Source: Frankiaceae bacterium (GTDB lineage: Bacteria > Actinomycetota > Actinomycetes > JAVEEJ01). From it: a stretch of 14,954 nucleotides of DNA. The DNA is taken from contig JAVEEJ010000197.1 in NCBI GenBank assembly GCA_030840515.1, positions 1 through 14,954 of the forward strand, written 5' to 3'. Position 1 is the stretch's first letter, and the number at the start of each line of letters is the position of its first letter. Shown piece by piece: positions 8,068-14,954 of the stretch. Both the position numbers and the translations under genes were made by a program. The notes under the pieces were generated by a model that saw only the letters and a list, made by a program, of their open reading frames with translations, was not told where the DNA came from and did not search any database.

Positions 8068-9595
<1,528 letters not shown>

Positions 9596-9624
9596 GTCAC
9601 GCCTCCTTCGATCCGGTCTGCACC

Positions 9625-9630
9625 ACGCTA
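9625..9630 (-). promoter_or_regulatory. Candidate -10 box for the acyl-CoA ligase at 8060-9595
   Basis: Read on the minus strand this is TAGCGT, matching TAnnnT, about 30 bp upstream of the ligase GTG and its AAGGAGG. About 18 bp further upstream lies AGGACA, sharing GACA with the -35 consensus. The position in the 63-bp divergent gap with rimI is right, but the match is weak. Confidence 0.25.
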
Positions 9631-9645
9631 GTGCGAAGCCCGTCC

Positions 9646-9651
9646 TAGTGT
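9646..9651 (+). promoter_or_regulatory. Candidate -10 box for leaderless rimI
   Basis: TAGTGT ends 7 nt before the GTG start of rimI, and the 7 nt between (CCTCCTC) are pyrimidine-only, so there is no Shine-Dalgarno. The same hexamer forms the -10 of the groES promoter at 13737. The start site would fall on or next to the GTG, giving a leaderless rimI-tsaD transcript. No -35 match is visible. Confidence 0.4.
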
Positions 9652-9658
9652 CCTCCTC

Positions 9659-10126
9659 GTGGCTGAGACGGAGACCCCGATCACGCTGCGTCGGCTTCTC
9701 GTCAGTGACGTACCCGCCGCGATGGCGCTGGAGCACGAGCTGTTCGGCGACGAGGCATGGACTGAGGGCATGCTCCGGGACGAGCTCAGTGCGCCGACGC
9801 GGCACTACGTGGTGGCGGCCGAGGACGGGCAGGTGGTCGGGTACGGCGGCCTCTGCGTCTATGACGAGGAGGCGTTCATCCAGACCATCGCGGTCACTGC
9901 AGCGCGGCAGCGGCGTGGCATCGGGCGGAGCCTGCTGCTGGAGCTGATCGCCGAGTCCGAGCGGCGCGGCGCGCGCTCGCTGCTGCTCGAGGTCCGCGCC
10001 GACAACGTCGCCGCACAGGCGCTCTACGCGGCTCACGGGTTCGCGCCGGTGGGCTTGCGCAAGGGCTACTACCAGCCCAGTGGCGCGGACGCCGTGGTGA
10101 TGATGCGCGAGGGGGAGGGCGCGTGA
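9659..10126 (+). CDS. rimI: Ribosomal protein S18-alanine N-acetyltransferase RimI-like GNAT
   Basis: 155 aa GNAT enzyme, predicted to acetylate the N-terminal alanine of ribosomal protein S18; actinobacterial homologues may have wider targets. Motif A is QRRGIGRSLLLELIAES (84-100). The conserved LLEVRADN (109-116) includes Glu111, and ALYAAHGF (121-128) includes Tyr123; these correspond in position to the catalytic Glu and Tyr of the family. KGYYQPSGADAVVM (135-148) is the usual RimI C-terminal signature. Identification also rests on its place directly before tsaD, with a GTGA stop/start overlap at 10123-10126. The GTG start lacks a ribosome-binding site (see the -10 candidate at 9646). Confidence 0.9.
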   Translation: MAETETPITLRRLLVSDVPAAMALEHELFGDEAWTEGMLRDELSAPTRHYVVAAEDGQVVGYGGLCVYDEEAFIQTIAVTAARQRRGIGRSLLLELIAESERRGARSLLLEVRADNVAAQALYAAHGFAPVGLRKGYYQPSGADAVVMMREGEGA

Positions 10127-11151
10127 GCGGTCCGCTGGTGCTCGGCGTCGAGACCTCGTGTGACGAGACAGGGATCGGCATCGTGCGTGGGGCTGAGCTG
10201 CTTGCCGACGAGGTCGCCTCGAGCGTCGACGAGCACGCGCGGTTCGGGGGGGTCGTGCCTGAGGTCGCGAGCCGCGCGCACCTCGAGGCCATCGTGCCCA
10301 CGATCCAGCGGGCGCTCGACACGGCCGGAGTCAGGCTCGCCGACCTGGACGCCATCGCCGTCACCGAAGGCCCAGGTCTCGCCGGTGCGCTGCTGGTGGG
10401 CGTCGCCGCGGCCAAGGCGTTGGCGCTCGCGACCGGGCTGCCGCTGCACGGGGTCCACCACCTCGGCGCGCACGTGGCAGTGGACCGGCTCGAGCACGGC
10501 GACCTGCCGGATGCCTGCATCAGCCTGCTGGTCTCGGGAGGGCACTCCAGCCTGCTGCTGGTGGCAGACGTGACGCTCGGGGTGACTCCGCTGGGGTCCA
10601 CCGTCGACGACGCCGCTGGCGAGGCGTTCGACAAGGTCGCCCGGCTGCTGGGGCTGCCGTTCCCTGGTGGGCCGCACATCGACCGGGCGGCGCGAGAGGG
10701 CGACCCGGCCGCGATCGCGTTCCCGCGCGGGCTCTCCGGGCCCCGCGATGCTGCGTTCGACTTCTCCTTCTCCGGGCTCAAGACCGCGGTGGCGCGCTGG
10801 GTGGAGGCGCGCCAGCGGTCGGGTGAGGCGGTCGACGTCGGGGACGTCGCAGCCTCCTTCCAAGAGGCCGTCGTCGACGTGCTCACCGCCAAGGCAGTGC
10901 GGGCCTGCCGGGAGCAGGGCGTGGACCACCTGCTCATCGGCGGCGGGGTCGCAGCCAACTCGCGGCTGCGCGCGCTGGCGGCCGAGCGGTGCGCGTCCGC
11001 CGGGATCCGGTTGCGCGTGCCGCGGCCGGGTCTGTGCACGGACAACGGGGCGATGGTGGCCGCGCTCGGCGCTCTCCGGGTCGAGGCCGGCCGGCCCGCG
11101 TCAGCTTTGGACTTCGGCGCCGACTCGTCGCTGCCGTTGGAGGTCGTGTGA
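10123..11151 (+). CDS. tsaD: tRNA N6-adenosine threonylcarbamoyltransferase TsaD
   Basis: 342 aa catalytic subunit that transfers threonylcarbamoyl from threonylcarbamoyl-AMP to A37 of tRNA. Visible: ETSCDETG (10-17), PEVASRAH (46-53), metal-binding His113 and His117 in HLGAH (usual form HLxGH), SGGHSSLL (138-145), GEAFDKVARLLGLPFPGGP (166-184), FSFSGLKTA (214-222), GGGVAANSRLR (273-283) and the metal ligand Asp307 in CTDNGAM. All active-site elements are present and the length is normal. The G/A order inside the HxxxH motif is slightly unusual but leaves both histidines. GTG 10123 has GGAGG 4 nt upstream and overlaps the rimI stop. The 3' end overlaps the next small gene by 4 bp. Confidence 0.96.
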   Translation: MSGPLVLGVETSCDETGIGIVRGAELLADEVASSVDEHARFGGVVPEVASRAHLEAIVPTIQRALDTAGVRLADLDAIAVTEGPGLAGALLVGVAAAKALALATGLPLHGVHHLGAHVAVDRLEHGDLPDACISLLVSGGHSSLLLVADVTLGVTPLGSTVDDAAGEAFDKVARLLGLPFPGGPHIDRAAREGDPAAIAFPRGLSGPRDAAFDFSFSGLKTAVARWVEARQRSGEAVDVGDVAASFQEAVVDVLTAKAVRACREQGVDHLLIGGGVAANSRLRALAAERCASAGIRLRVPRPGLCTDNGAMVAALGALRVEAGRPASALDFGADSSLPLEVV

Positions 11152-11411
11152 TCGCCCGCATGTGGGAGGCGCGCGTCGCGCCGGGGCGGCTAGCTGACGC
11201 CGAGCACTGGGTGACCGAGGTGCTCCTCCGCAGTGCGCTCGATGCGGGTGCGGCCGGCGCGGAGGCGTTCCGTGCGGACGGTGAGGACCCACGCGTCGTC
11301 GCGATCACGCGGTGGGCTTCCGAGCCGGCGTGGACGGAGCCGGCGCCCGACGACGCGCTCGTCGTACGCGCGCACGCCTGGCGCTTCGAGGAGCTCGGAC
11401 CGGCGCAGTGA
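11148..11411 (+). CDS. Small protein, possibly of ferredoxin-like (ABM-type) fold
   Basis: 87 aa. I cannot name it with certainty. The order (strand MIARMWEARVAPGRL, helix ADAEHWVTEVLLRSAL, strands AGAEAFRADGEDPRVVAITRWAS, then a C-terminal strand VVRAHAWRFEEL) resembles the small alpha/beta proteins of the antibiotic-biosynthesis-monooxygenase / dimeric alpha-beta barrel group, but no catalytic signature is visible. GTG 11148 has GGAGG 4 nt upstream (11139-11143) and overlaps the tsaD stop in a GTGA junction, which supports real, coupled translation. Its stop leads into a 17-bp duplicated segment before the transporter gene. Confidence 0.7.
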   Translation: MIARMWEARVAPGRLADAEHWVTEVLLRSALDAGAAGAEAFRADGEDPRVVAITRWASEPAWTEPAPDDALVVRAHAWRFEELGPAQ

Positions 11412-11429
11412 TTGCTTTGATGCAGTGAT
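11405..11429 (+). repeat. 17-bp-spaced direct repeat creating a six-codon minicistron
   Basis: GCAGTGAT occurs at 11405-11412 and again at 11422-11429, a period of 17 bp. As a result GTG 11408 overlaps the preceding stop (TGA 11409-11411) and opens a frame V-I-A-L-M-Q that ends in TGA 11426-11428, which overlaps the GTG start of the transporter. It reads as a small duplication of a former single GTGA junction. Translation of the minicistron is not proven. Confidence 0.5.
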
Positions 11430-12384
11430 CGGCGCGCTGTTGCTGGTTGCGGCCGCGGCCCTGCTGGTCGGCGGCGCTGAGCTGTTCGTCGAGAACGCTG
11501 CCGGAGCCGGGCGCAAGCTGGGCCTCACGACCCTGGCCATGGGCCTGCTCCTTGCCGGCGCGGAGCCCGAGGAGCTCATCACGGCGGTGATCGCCGCCGT
11601 CCGCAACCGGCCCGGCCTGGCCGTCGGCGATGCGGTGGGGGCCAACATCACGATGCTCACGGCGTGCCTGGGGCTGGCCGCCCTGGCCCGCCCGCTCCCG
11701 GTGGGCAGGCGGGTGCGCTCCTACGCGGTGATGTCCGCCGCAGCCAGCCTGCTGGCCCTGGCCGCCTTGGCGGACGGCCGGGTCGGAAGGCTCGAGGGCG
11801 CCGGACTGCTCGCGGGCTACGCACTCCTGGTGGCGGCGGTCTGGCGACGGGAGAAGGCGCCGCCGGCGCTGGGGGAGCTCGCCGAGCTGGAAGCCGAAGC
11901 CGAGCACCACGGCGACGCTTTCGCGGGAGATCGCGCCGGCAGCCACCGAAGCGCTGCGATGGGCCTCGGGCTCGCGTTGGTCGGCGTGGCCATGATGACC
12001 GCGGGCGGCGAGGCGGCCGTCGAAGGGGCGATCCGCGTCGTCAAGGCGCTGGGACTCGAGGACACCGCGGTTGGCCTGACGATCCTCGCGCTCGCCACGA
12101 CGGTTGAGCTCTTCGCGCTGCTCGCTGCGGCGCTCCGCCGAGGGGCCACAGAGATCGCGGTGGCCGGCGTGGTGGGCTCTGCCACGTACAACGCCACGGC
12201 GACGTTGGGAGCAGCCGCGGTGGCGGCTCCGCTGCGCACGGACGCGGCGCTGGCGCCCGTCGTACTCGCAGCCGCACTCCCGTTCGCGCTGCTCGCGCTG
12301 ACCCCGCGCGGCGTGCTCCCGCGGTGGGCCGGTGGGTTGCTCGTGCTGGTGTACGCAGCGTTTGTCGTGCTGGTCTTCAGCTGA
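11425..12384 (+). CDS. Divergent sodium/calcium exchanger (CaCA-type) membrane protein
   Basis: 319 aa, about ten hydrophobic segments in two halves, joined by a charged loop (residues ~140-175, rich in E and H). The halves carry the inverted alpha repeats of the cation/Ca2+ antiporter family. Repeat 1: GAELFVENAAGAGRKLGL, then AGAEPEEL (45-51, Glu49) and VGANITMLTACLG. Repeat 2: GGEAAVEGAIRVVKALGL, then LATTVELF (223-230, Glu228) and VGSATYNATATLG. The key acidic residue of each repeat is kept, but the usual GTSxPEL and GSNxxN are altered in both, so the ion specificity is uncertain. The start GTG 11425 has no clear ribosome-binding site and may rely on coupling through the minicistron before it. 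It converges by 8 bp on the methyltransferase gene. Confidence 0.85.
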   Translation: MIGALLLVAAAALLVGGAELFVENAAGAGRKLGLTTLAMGLLLAGAEPEELITAVIAAVRNRPGLAVGDAVGANITMLTACLGLAALARPLPVGRRVRSYAVMSAAASLLALAALADGRVGRLEGAGLLAGYALLVAAVWRREKAPPALGELAELEAEAEHHGDAFAGDRAGSHRSAAMGLGLALVGVAMMTAGGEAAVEGAIRVVKALGLEDTAVGLTILALATTVELFALLAAALRRGATEIAVAGVVGSATYNATATLGAAAVAAPLRTDAALAPVVLAAALPFALLALTPRGVLPRWAGGLLVLVYAAFVVLVFS

Positions 12385-13699
12385 CGGGTGGGCGGCACAC
12401 GATCGCCAACGGTTGACCGGCCAGGCGGGTCACGACGACCACCGCGTGCGCGTCGCCGCGCAGCTTGAGGTCGCGCCGAAGCTGATCGGGCTCGATGGCA
12501 GAGCCGCGCTTCTTCACGTCGAGCCGGCCGACGCCGCGCGCTCGCAGCACCTCCCGTAGCCGCTTGAGCGAAAACGGCAAGGACTCGAGCACTTCCCAAC
12601 GGCGCGTGTACGGCGAGCTCGTGTCGGCGTCGGTGGTGACGTAGGCGATCGTGGGGTCGAGCAGCCTTCCCTCGACGAACGCGGCCGCCTCGGCGACGAG
12701 CCCGGCGCGGATGACAGCTCCGTCGGGCTCATGCAGCCAGCGGCCTAGGGACCCGGTCTGCGCCGTCATTGCGGACGAGGTCAGCGTGTGGGCGGTGACC
12801 GCGGGCTCACTGACGACTGCCCCGCTGGGCGGGGCAACGTCGGACGTCTGGGGTTTCTGTCCGGCCTGTTGCGCGTGTCCGGCCTGTCCGGGTTGTTCCG
12901 TTTCTCGCGGCATTGCCCCGCCAGGCGGGGCAGTCGTCATTGGTTTCGCGGGGACCCCCCGCCCGTCCGGCCCCCGCCCGCCGGGCTCCCGCCTCAGCAG
13001 GGTCGCGCGGCGGGTGACCCCCGGCGTGGCCAGCGAGCCGGACCACAGCGCCGCCTCTTTGACCTCGCCCTCCCAGGACACCCACTCGGCCTCGACGGAA
13101 AGCGGCACCAGGTCGTGGGGGATGCCCGGCGCGACCTTCGCGGCGGCGTCCCGGGACATCAGCAGGTCGCGCAGCCACGGCCAGGGTGGCGAGTAGTCGT
13201 TCGGGCGGAACACGCGCCCGCGCCCGGTGCGACGTGCCGGGTCGGCGAACACGACGTCGAACCCCGACAGGTCGTGCTCGACGGCGTCAGCCACGACGAC
13301 CGTCGCGGTCGGTGCGTTGTGGGCGGCACAGGCCGCCGTCACCGGGTCCCGCTCCACTGCGACGACCCGGCTCACGGCCGTCACCAGGGCTCGCAGGTCG
13401 CCACCGATCCCGCAGCCGAGGTCCAGCACCGAGCCGCGACCCCGCAGGCGCTCAGCGCGGTGGGCGGCGACGGGCGCCCGGGTGGACTGCTCGAGGCCGG
13501 CAGGGGTGAAGAGCATGGTCCAGGCATCCGGCCCGAACTTCTCGACGGCCCGCTCCCGCAGCTGGGCCTGCGTCCACGCGGCAGCGGCCAGGTCGGCGCC
13601 GTACTCGCTCCGTAGCCGCTCCAACGCCCGCAAGGGCTCCGTCCCGAGCAGCCCGCGGGCGGCCTCGAGGGCGGGCTCGGTGAGCGCGGATGGCTCCAC
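12377..13699 (-). CDS. Class I SAM-dependent methyltransferase with THUMP-like C-terminal domain
   Basis: 440 aa. Residues ~50-235: Rossmann methyltransferase with motif I VLDLGCGIGGD (91-101), acidic VAVERD (113-118), VVVADAVEHD (134-143) and FADPARRTGRGR (151-162). Residues ~319-440: GRWLHEPDGAVIRAGLV... ending in LKLRGD and VCRPP, typical of the THUMP-like domain that follows such methyltransferases in actinomycetes. Substrate unknown; an RNA target is only inferred from the THUMP-like part. Residues ~238-318 are a low-complexity P/G/Q/A/T-rich linker, longer than I expect for the family, containing a MITE-like palindromic segment (12811-12939). The start is GTG at 13697-13699 with GAGGGGG about 4 nt upstream. 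It is divergent from groES, so its promoter shares the 13700-13860 gap. Confidence 0.88.
   Translation of the reverse strand: MEPSALTEPALEAARGLLGTEPLRALERLRSEYGADLAAAAWTQAQLRERAVEKFGPDAWTMLFTPAGLEQSTRAPVAAHRAERLRGRGSVLDLGCGIGGDLRALVTAVSRVVAVERDPVTAACAAHNAPTATVVVADAVEHDLSGFDVVFADPARRTGRGRVFRPNDYSPPWPWLRDLLMSRDAAAKVAPGIPHDLVPLSVEAEWVSWEGEVKEAALWSGSLATPGVTRRATLLRREPGGRGPDGRGVPAKPMTTAPPGGAMPRETEQPGQAGHAQQAGQKPQTSDVAPPSGAVVSEPAVTAHTLTSSAMTAQTGSLGRWLHEPDGAVIRAGLVAEAAAFVEGRLLDPTIAYVTTDADTSSPYTRRWEVLESLPFSLKRLREVLRARGVGRLDVKKRGSAIEPDQLRRDLKLRGDAHAVVVVTRLAGQPLAIVCRPPVS
12811..12939. repeat. 129-bp segment with inverted palindromic ends inside a coding region
   Basis: The left end (12811-12836) is TGACGAC followed by TGCCCCGC, a 3-nt loop TGG and GCGGGGCA. 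The right end (12914-12939) is TGCCCCGC, loop CAG, GCGGGGCA followed by GTCGTCA. The ends are reverse complements over 24 of 26 bases, and each contains a perfect 8-bp-arm hairpin. Weaker inverted similarity continues outward (12799-12810 against 12940-12951). The length is 43 codons exactly, so the methyltransferase frame is kept; the translated ends read TTAPPGGAMP and DVAPPSGAVVS. There is no transposase, and I see no target-site duplication. Confidence 0.75.
12858..12896. repeat. Short 18-bp-period tandem repeat within the palindrome-bounded segment
   Basis: TGTCCGGCCTGT occurs at 12858-12869 and 12876-12887, a period of 18 bp or six codons. A diverged third copy, TGTCCGGGTTGT, is at 12885-12896. 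On the coding (minus) strand this gives the repetitive QAGHAQQAGQ stretch of the linker. It looks like local replication slippage in an unconstrained linker. Confidence 0.6.
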
Positions 13700-13713
13700 A
13701 ACACCCCCTCGTG

Positions 13714-13742
13714 TTGACGTCCGCCAACGCGCTGTCTAGTGT
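13714..13742 (+). promoter_or_regulatory. groES promoter (-35 TTGACG, 17 bp, -10 TAGTGT)
   Basis: TTGACG at 13714-13719 and TAGTGT at 13737-13742 are separated by exactly 17 bp, a near-consensus housekeeping sigma promoter. The predicted start site is near 13749, at the left edge of the CIRCE operator, leaving a 5'UTR of about 110 nt before groES. The -35 lies 15 bp from the start of the divergent methyltransferase gene. Confidence 0.8.
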
Positions 13743-13747
13743 TCGGA

Positions 13748-13774
13748 CTGGCACTCAGATAGGTAGAGTGCTAG
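13748..13774. promoter_or_regulatory. CIRCE operator (HrcA binding site)
   Basis: CTGGCACTC, 9-nt spacer AGATAGGTA, GAGTGCTAG: the arms pair at 8 of 9 positions, and the spacer length is that of the known CIRCE element. It sits immediately downstream of the -10 and over the expected start site, the usual place for repression by HrcA. This predicts heat-inducible expression of groES-groEL. The hrcA gene is not in the window. Confidence 0.93.
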
Positions 13775-13809
13775 CAAGATCAAACAGTACGACGAGGCCC
13801 TGACCCCCG

Positions 13810-13831
13810 CGACGGCAGGCCGCCTGCGTCG
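13810..13831 (+). promoter_or_regulatory. Hairpin in the groES 5' untranslated region
   Basis: CGAC, a bulged G, GCAGG, loop CCG, CCTGC, GTCG: a nine-pair stem with one bulge and a 3-nt loop, lying 15 nt before the ribosome-binding site AGGGGAGG (13847-13854). It leaves the ribosome site free, so mRNA stabilisation is more likely than translational blocking; that is inference. Confidence 0.5.
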
Positions 13832-13860
13832 ACACTCTCAGACGGAAGGGGAGGTCACGC

Positions 13861-14169
13861 GTGACGACCGCCACCAAGGTTTCCATCAAGCCGCTCGAGG
13901 ACCGCATCGTGGTCCAGGCCAACGAGGCCGAGACGACCACGGCGTCGGGCATCGTGATCCCGGACACCGCCAAGGAGAAGCCCCAGGAGGGCACGGTCAT
14001 CGCCGTGGGCCCGGGCCGCTTCGACGACAACGGGAACCGCGTGCCGATCGACGTCAAGGTCGGCGACACCGTGCTCTACAGCAAGTACGGCGGCACCGAG
14101 GTCAAGTACAGCGGCGAGGAGTACCTCGTGCTCTCAGCCCGTGACGTGCTCGCGATCGTCGAGAAGTAA
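13861..14169 (+). CDS. groES: Co-chaperonin GroES (Hsp10)
   Basis: 102 aa lid of the GroEL chaperonin, heptameric and cytoplasmic. The sequence is strongly conserved: KPLEDRIVVQ near the N-terminus, the mobile loop around ETTTASGIVIPDTAKEKPQ with the GroEL-binding IVIP tripeptide region, GTVIAVGPGR, GDTVLYSKYGGTEVK and the end EEYLVLSARDVLAIVEK. The start GTG 13861 follows AGGGGAGG with 6 nt spacing; the first ~5 residues (MTTAT) are an extension relative to the shortest homologues. It is preceded by its own promoter and CIRCE, and groEL follows after 118 bp that contain a strong hairpin. It is the last piece of the alr-to-groEL synteny. Confidence 0.98.
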   Translation: MTTATKVSIKPLEDRIVVQANEAETTTASGIVIPDTAKEKPQEGTVIAVGPGRFDDNGNRVPIDVKVGDTVLYSKYGGTEVKYSGEEYLVLSARDVLAIVEK

Positions 14170-14197
14170 CCGGGCACCAAGCACCTAGCACCATGAC

Positions 14198-14238
14198 GCC
14201 GCCCCGGCGCCCCTGCGCGAGCCGGGGACCGGGGCGGC
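14198..14238 (+). promoter_or_regulatory. Strong intercistronic hairpin between groES and groEL
   Basis: GCCGCCCCGG (14198-14207) and CCGGGGCGGC (14229-14238) form a perfect 10-bp GC-only stem. Inside the 21-nt loop, CCCC (14210-14213) can pair with GGGG (14224-14227). No U-run follows, so it is not a classical intrinsic terminator. It may attenuate read-through, or serve as a processing or stabilising site setting the groES:groEL mRNA ratio; cleavage at an intergenic stem-loop is known for groESL of Agrobacterium tumefaciens. Confidence 0.65.
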
Positions 14239-14287
14239 GCCATCTCCGCAGCATTCGCTAGACACCGAGCACCACCGAGAGGACCAC

Positions 14288-14954
14288 ATGAGCAAGCAGC
14301 TCGCTTTCAAGACCGAGGCGCGTGACGCGCTGCAACGCGGCGTCGACGCCCTGGCGGACACCGTCAAGGTGACCATCGGCCCGCGTGGGCGCAACGTCGT
14401 GATCGACAAGAAGTACGGCGGCCCGACCATCACCAACGACGGCGTGACCATCGCCCGTGAGGTCGAGCTCGACGACCCCTACGAGAACCTCGGCGCTCAG
14501 CTGGTCAAGGAGGTCGCCACCAAGACGAACGACGTCGCCGGTGACGGGACCACCACCGCGACCGTCCTCGCCCAGGCGATGGTGCGTGAGGGCCTGCGCA
14601 ACGTCGCGGCCGGCGCCCAGCCACTCGCGCTCAAGGTCGGCATCGAGGCTGCGGTCGAGGCCATCAACAACGAGCTCGTCGCCAGTGCCCGTGAGGTCAC
14701 CACGCGCGACGAGATCGCTCAGGTGGCCTCCATCTCGGCGCAGGACCCGAGCATCGGTGACCTCATCGCCGAGGCTTTCGAGAAGGTCGGCAAGGACGGC
14801 GTCATCACCGTCGAAGAGGCCAACACCATGGGCCTCGAGCTCGAGTTCACCGAGGGCATGCAGTTCGACAAGGGCTACATCTCGCCCTACTTCGTCAGTG
14901 ACGCCGAGCGCATGGAAGCCGTGCTCGACAACCCCTACGTCCTGATCAACCAGG
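14288..14954 (+). CDS. groEL: Chaperonin GroEL (Hsp60), N-terminal part, runs off the window
   Basis: 222 residues of a protein that is normally about 540 aa; ATP-driven folding chamber working with GroES. The reading frame from ATG 14288 stays open to the end of the window. Seen: MSKQLAFKTEARDAL, the nucleotide-binding TIGPRGRNVVIDKKYGGP, ITNDGVTIAREVEL and GDGTTTATVLAQAMV with the catalytic-loop Asp, then VGKDGVITVEEANTMG and EFTEGMQFDKGYISPYF leading into the apical domain. A GAGAGG lies about 5 nt upstream of the ATG. Being linked to groES it corresponds to the groEL1 position of actinomycetes; whether it has the His-rich tail of that type cannot be seen here. Confidence 0.98.
   Translation, partial: MSKQLAFKTEARDALQRGVDALADTVKVTIGPRGRNVVIDKKYGGPTITNDGVTIAREVELDDPYENLGAQLVKEVATKTNDVAGDGTTTATVLAQAMVREGLRNVAAGAQPLALKVGIEAAVEAINNELVASAREVTTRDEIAQVASISAQDPSIGDLIAEAFEKVGKDGVITVEEANTMGLELEFTEGMQFDKGYISPYFVSDAERMEAVLDNPYVLINQ

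Noticed and set aside
12811..12939. CRISPR-like array
   Set aside because: There are only two copies, in inverted rather than direct orientation, inside a coding frame, and no cas genes.
14198..14238. Intrinsic terminator of groES
   Set aside because: The stem is strong but no T-run follows, and groEL has no separate promoter or CIRCE that I can see in the spacer, so the two genes are probably co-transcribed.

Overview
The window looks like the chromosome of a high-GC actinomycete (Actinomycetota). GC is very high, GTG starts are frequent, neighbouring genes are often joined by 4-bp GTGA stop/start overlaps, and groES carries a CIRCE operator. The core order alr - tsaE - tsaB - rimI - tsaD - groES - groEL is the one known from Mycobacterium tuberculosis (Rv3423c to Rv3417c). 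I cannot assign a genus from sequence alone.

Layout. (1) 1-2894, plus strand: the 3' end of alr, an alpha/beta hydrolase, a family 4 uracil-DNA glycosylase and a GNAT-TsaE fusion, all overlapping and probably one translationally coupled operon. (2) 2938-4500: a fatty acyl-CoA ligase 43 bp downstream. (3) 4555-7101: a large protein with a degenerate class III cyclase domain, an NB-ARC-type ATPase and a helical repeat region, with visibly lower GC than its neighbours; then a 78-aa membrane protein on the minus strand. (4) 7423-8067: tsaB, probably leaderless, converging by 8 bp on a second acyl-CoA ligase (8060-9595, minus). (5) 9659-12384: rimI, tsaD, an 87-aa small protein and a divergent CaCA-type transporter, again coupled, with an odd 17-bp duplication before the transporter. 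(6) 12377-13699, minus: a methyltransferase with a THUMP-like C-terminal domain. Its linker carries a MITE-like 129-bp segment with inverted palindromic ends. (7) 13714-14954: a groESL operon with a canonical promoter, CIRCE at the start site, a 5'UTR hairpin and a strong hairpin between groES and groEL; groEL runs off the end.

How the genes work together. TsaE, TsaB and TsaD are the bacterial t6A37 tRNA-modification machinery (with TsaC/TsaC2, not in the window), and RimI is their usual genomic partner. The cluster is split by inserted genes (ligase 1, cyclase-ATPase, small membrane protein, ligase 2). The displaced tsaB and rimI each have a TAnnnT -10 box 7-8 nt before a GTG start, which suggests they gained their own leaderless promoters. 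GroES/GroEL form a separate, HrcA-type heat-shock unit. The ligases, hydrolase and transporter have no evident functional link to t6A synthesis.

There is no rRNA, tRNA, CRISPR array, phage or transposase gene, and no gene-free stretch over 300 bp. The most unusual item is the palindrome-bounded, in-frame segment inside the methyltransferase gene.
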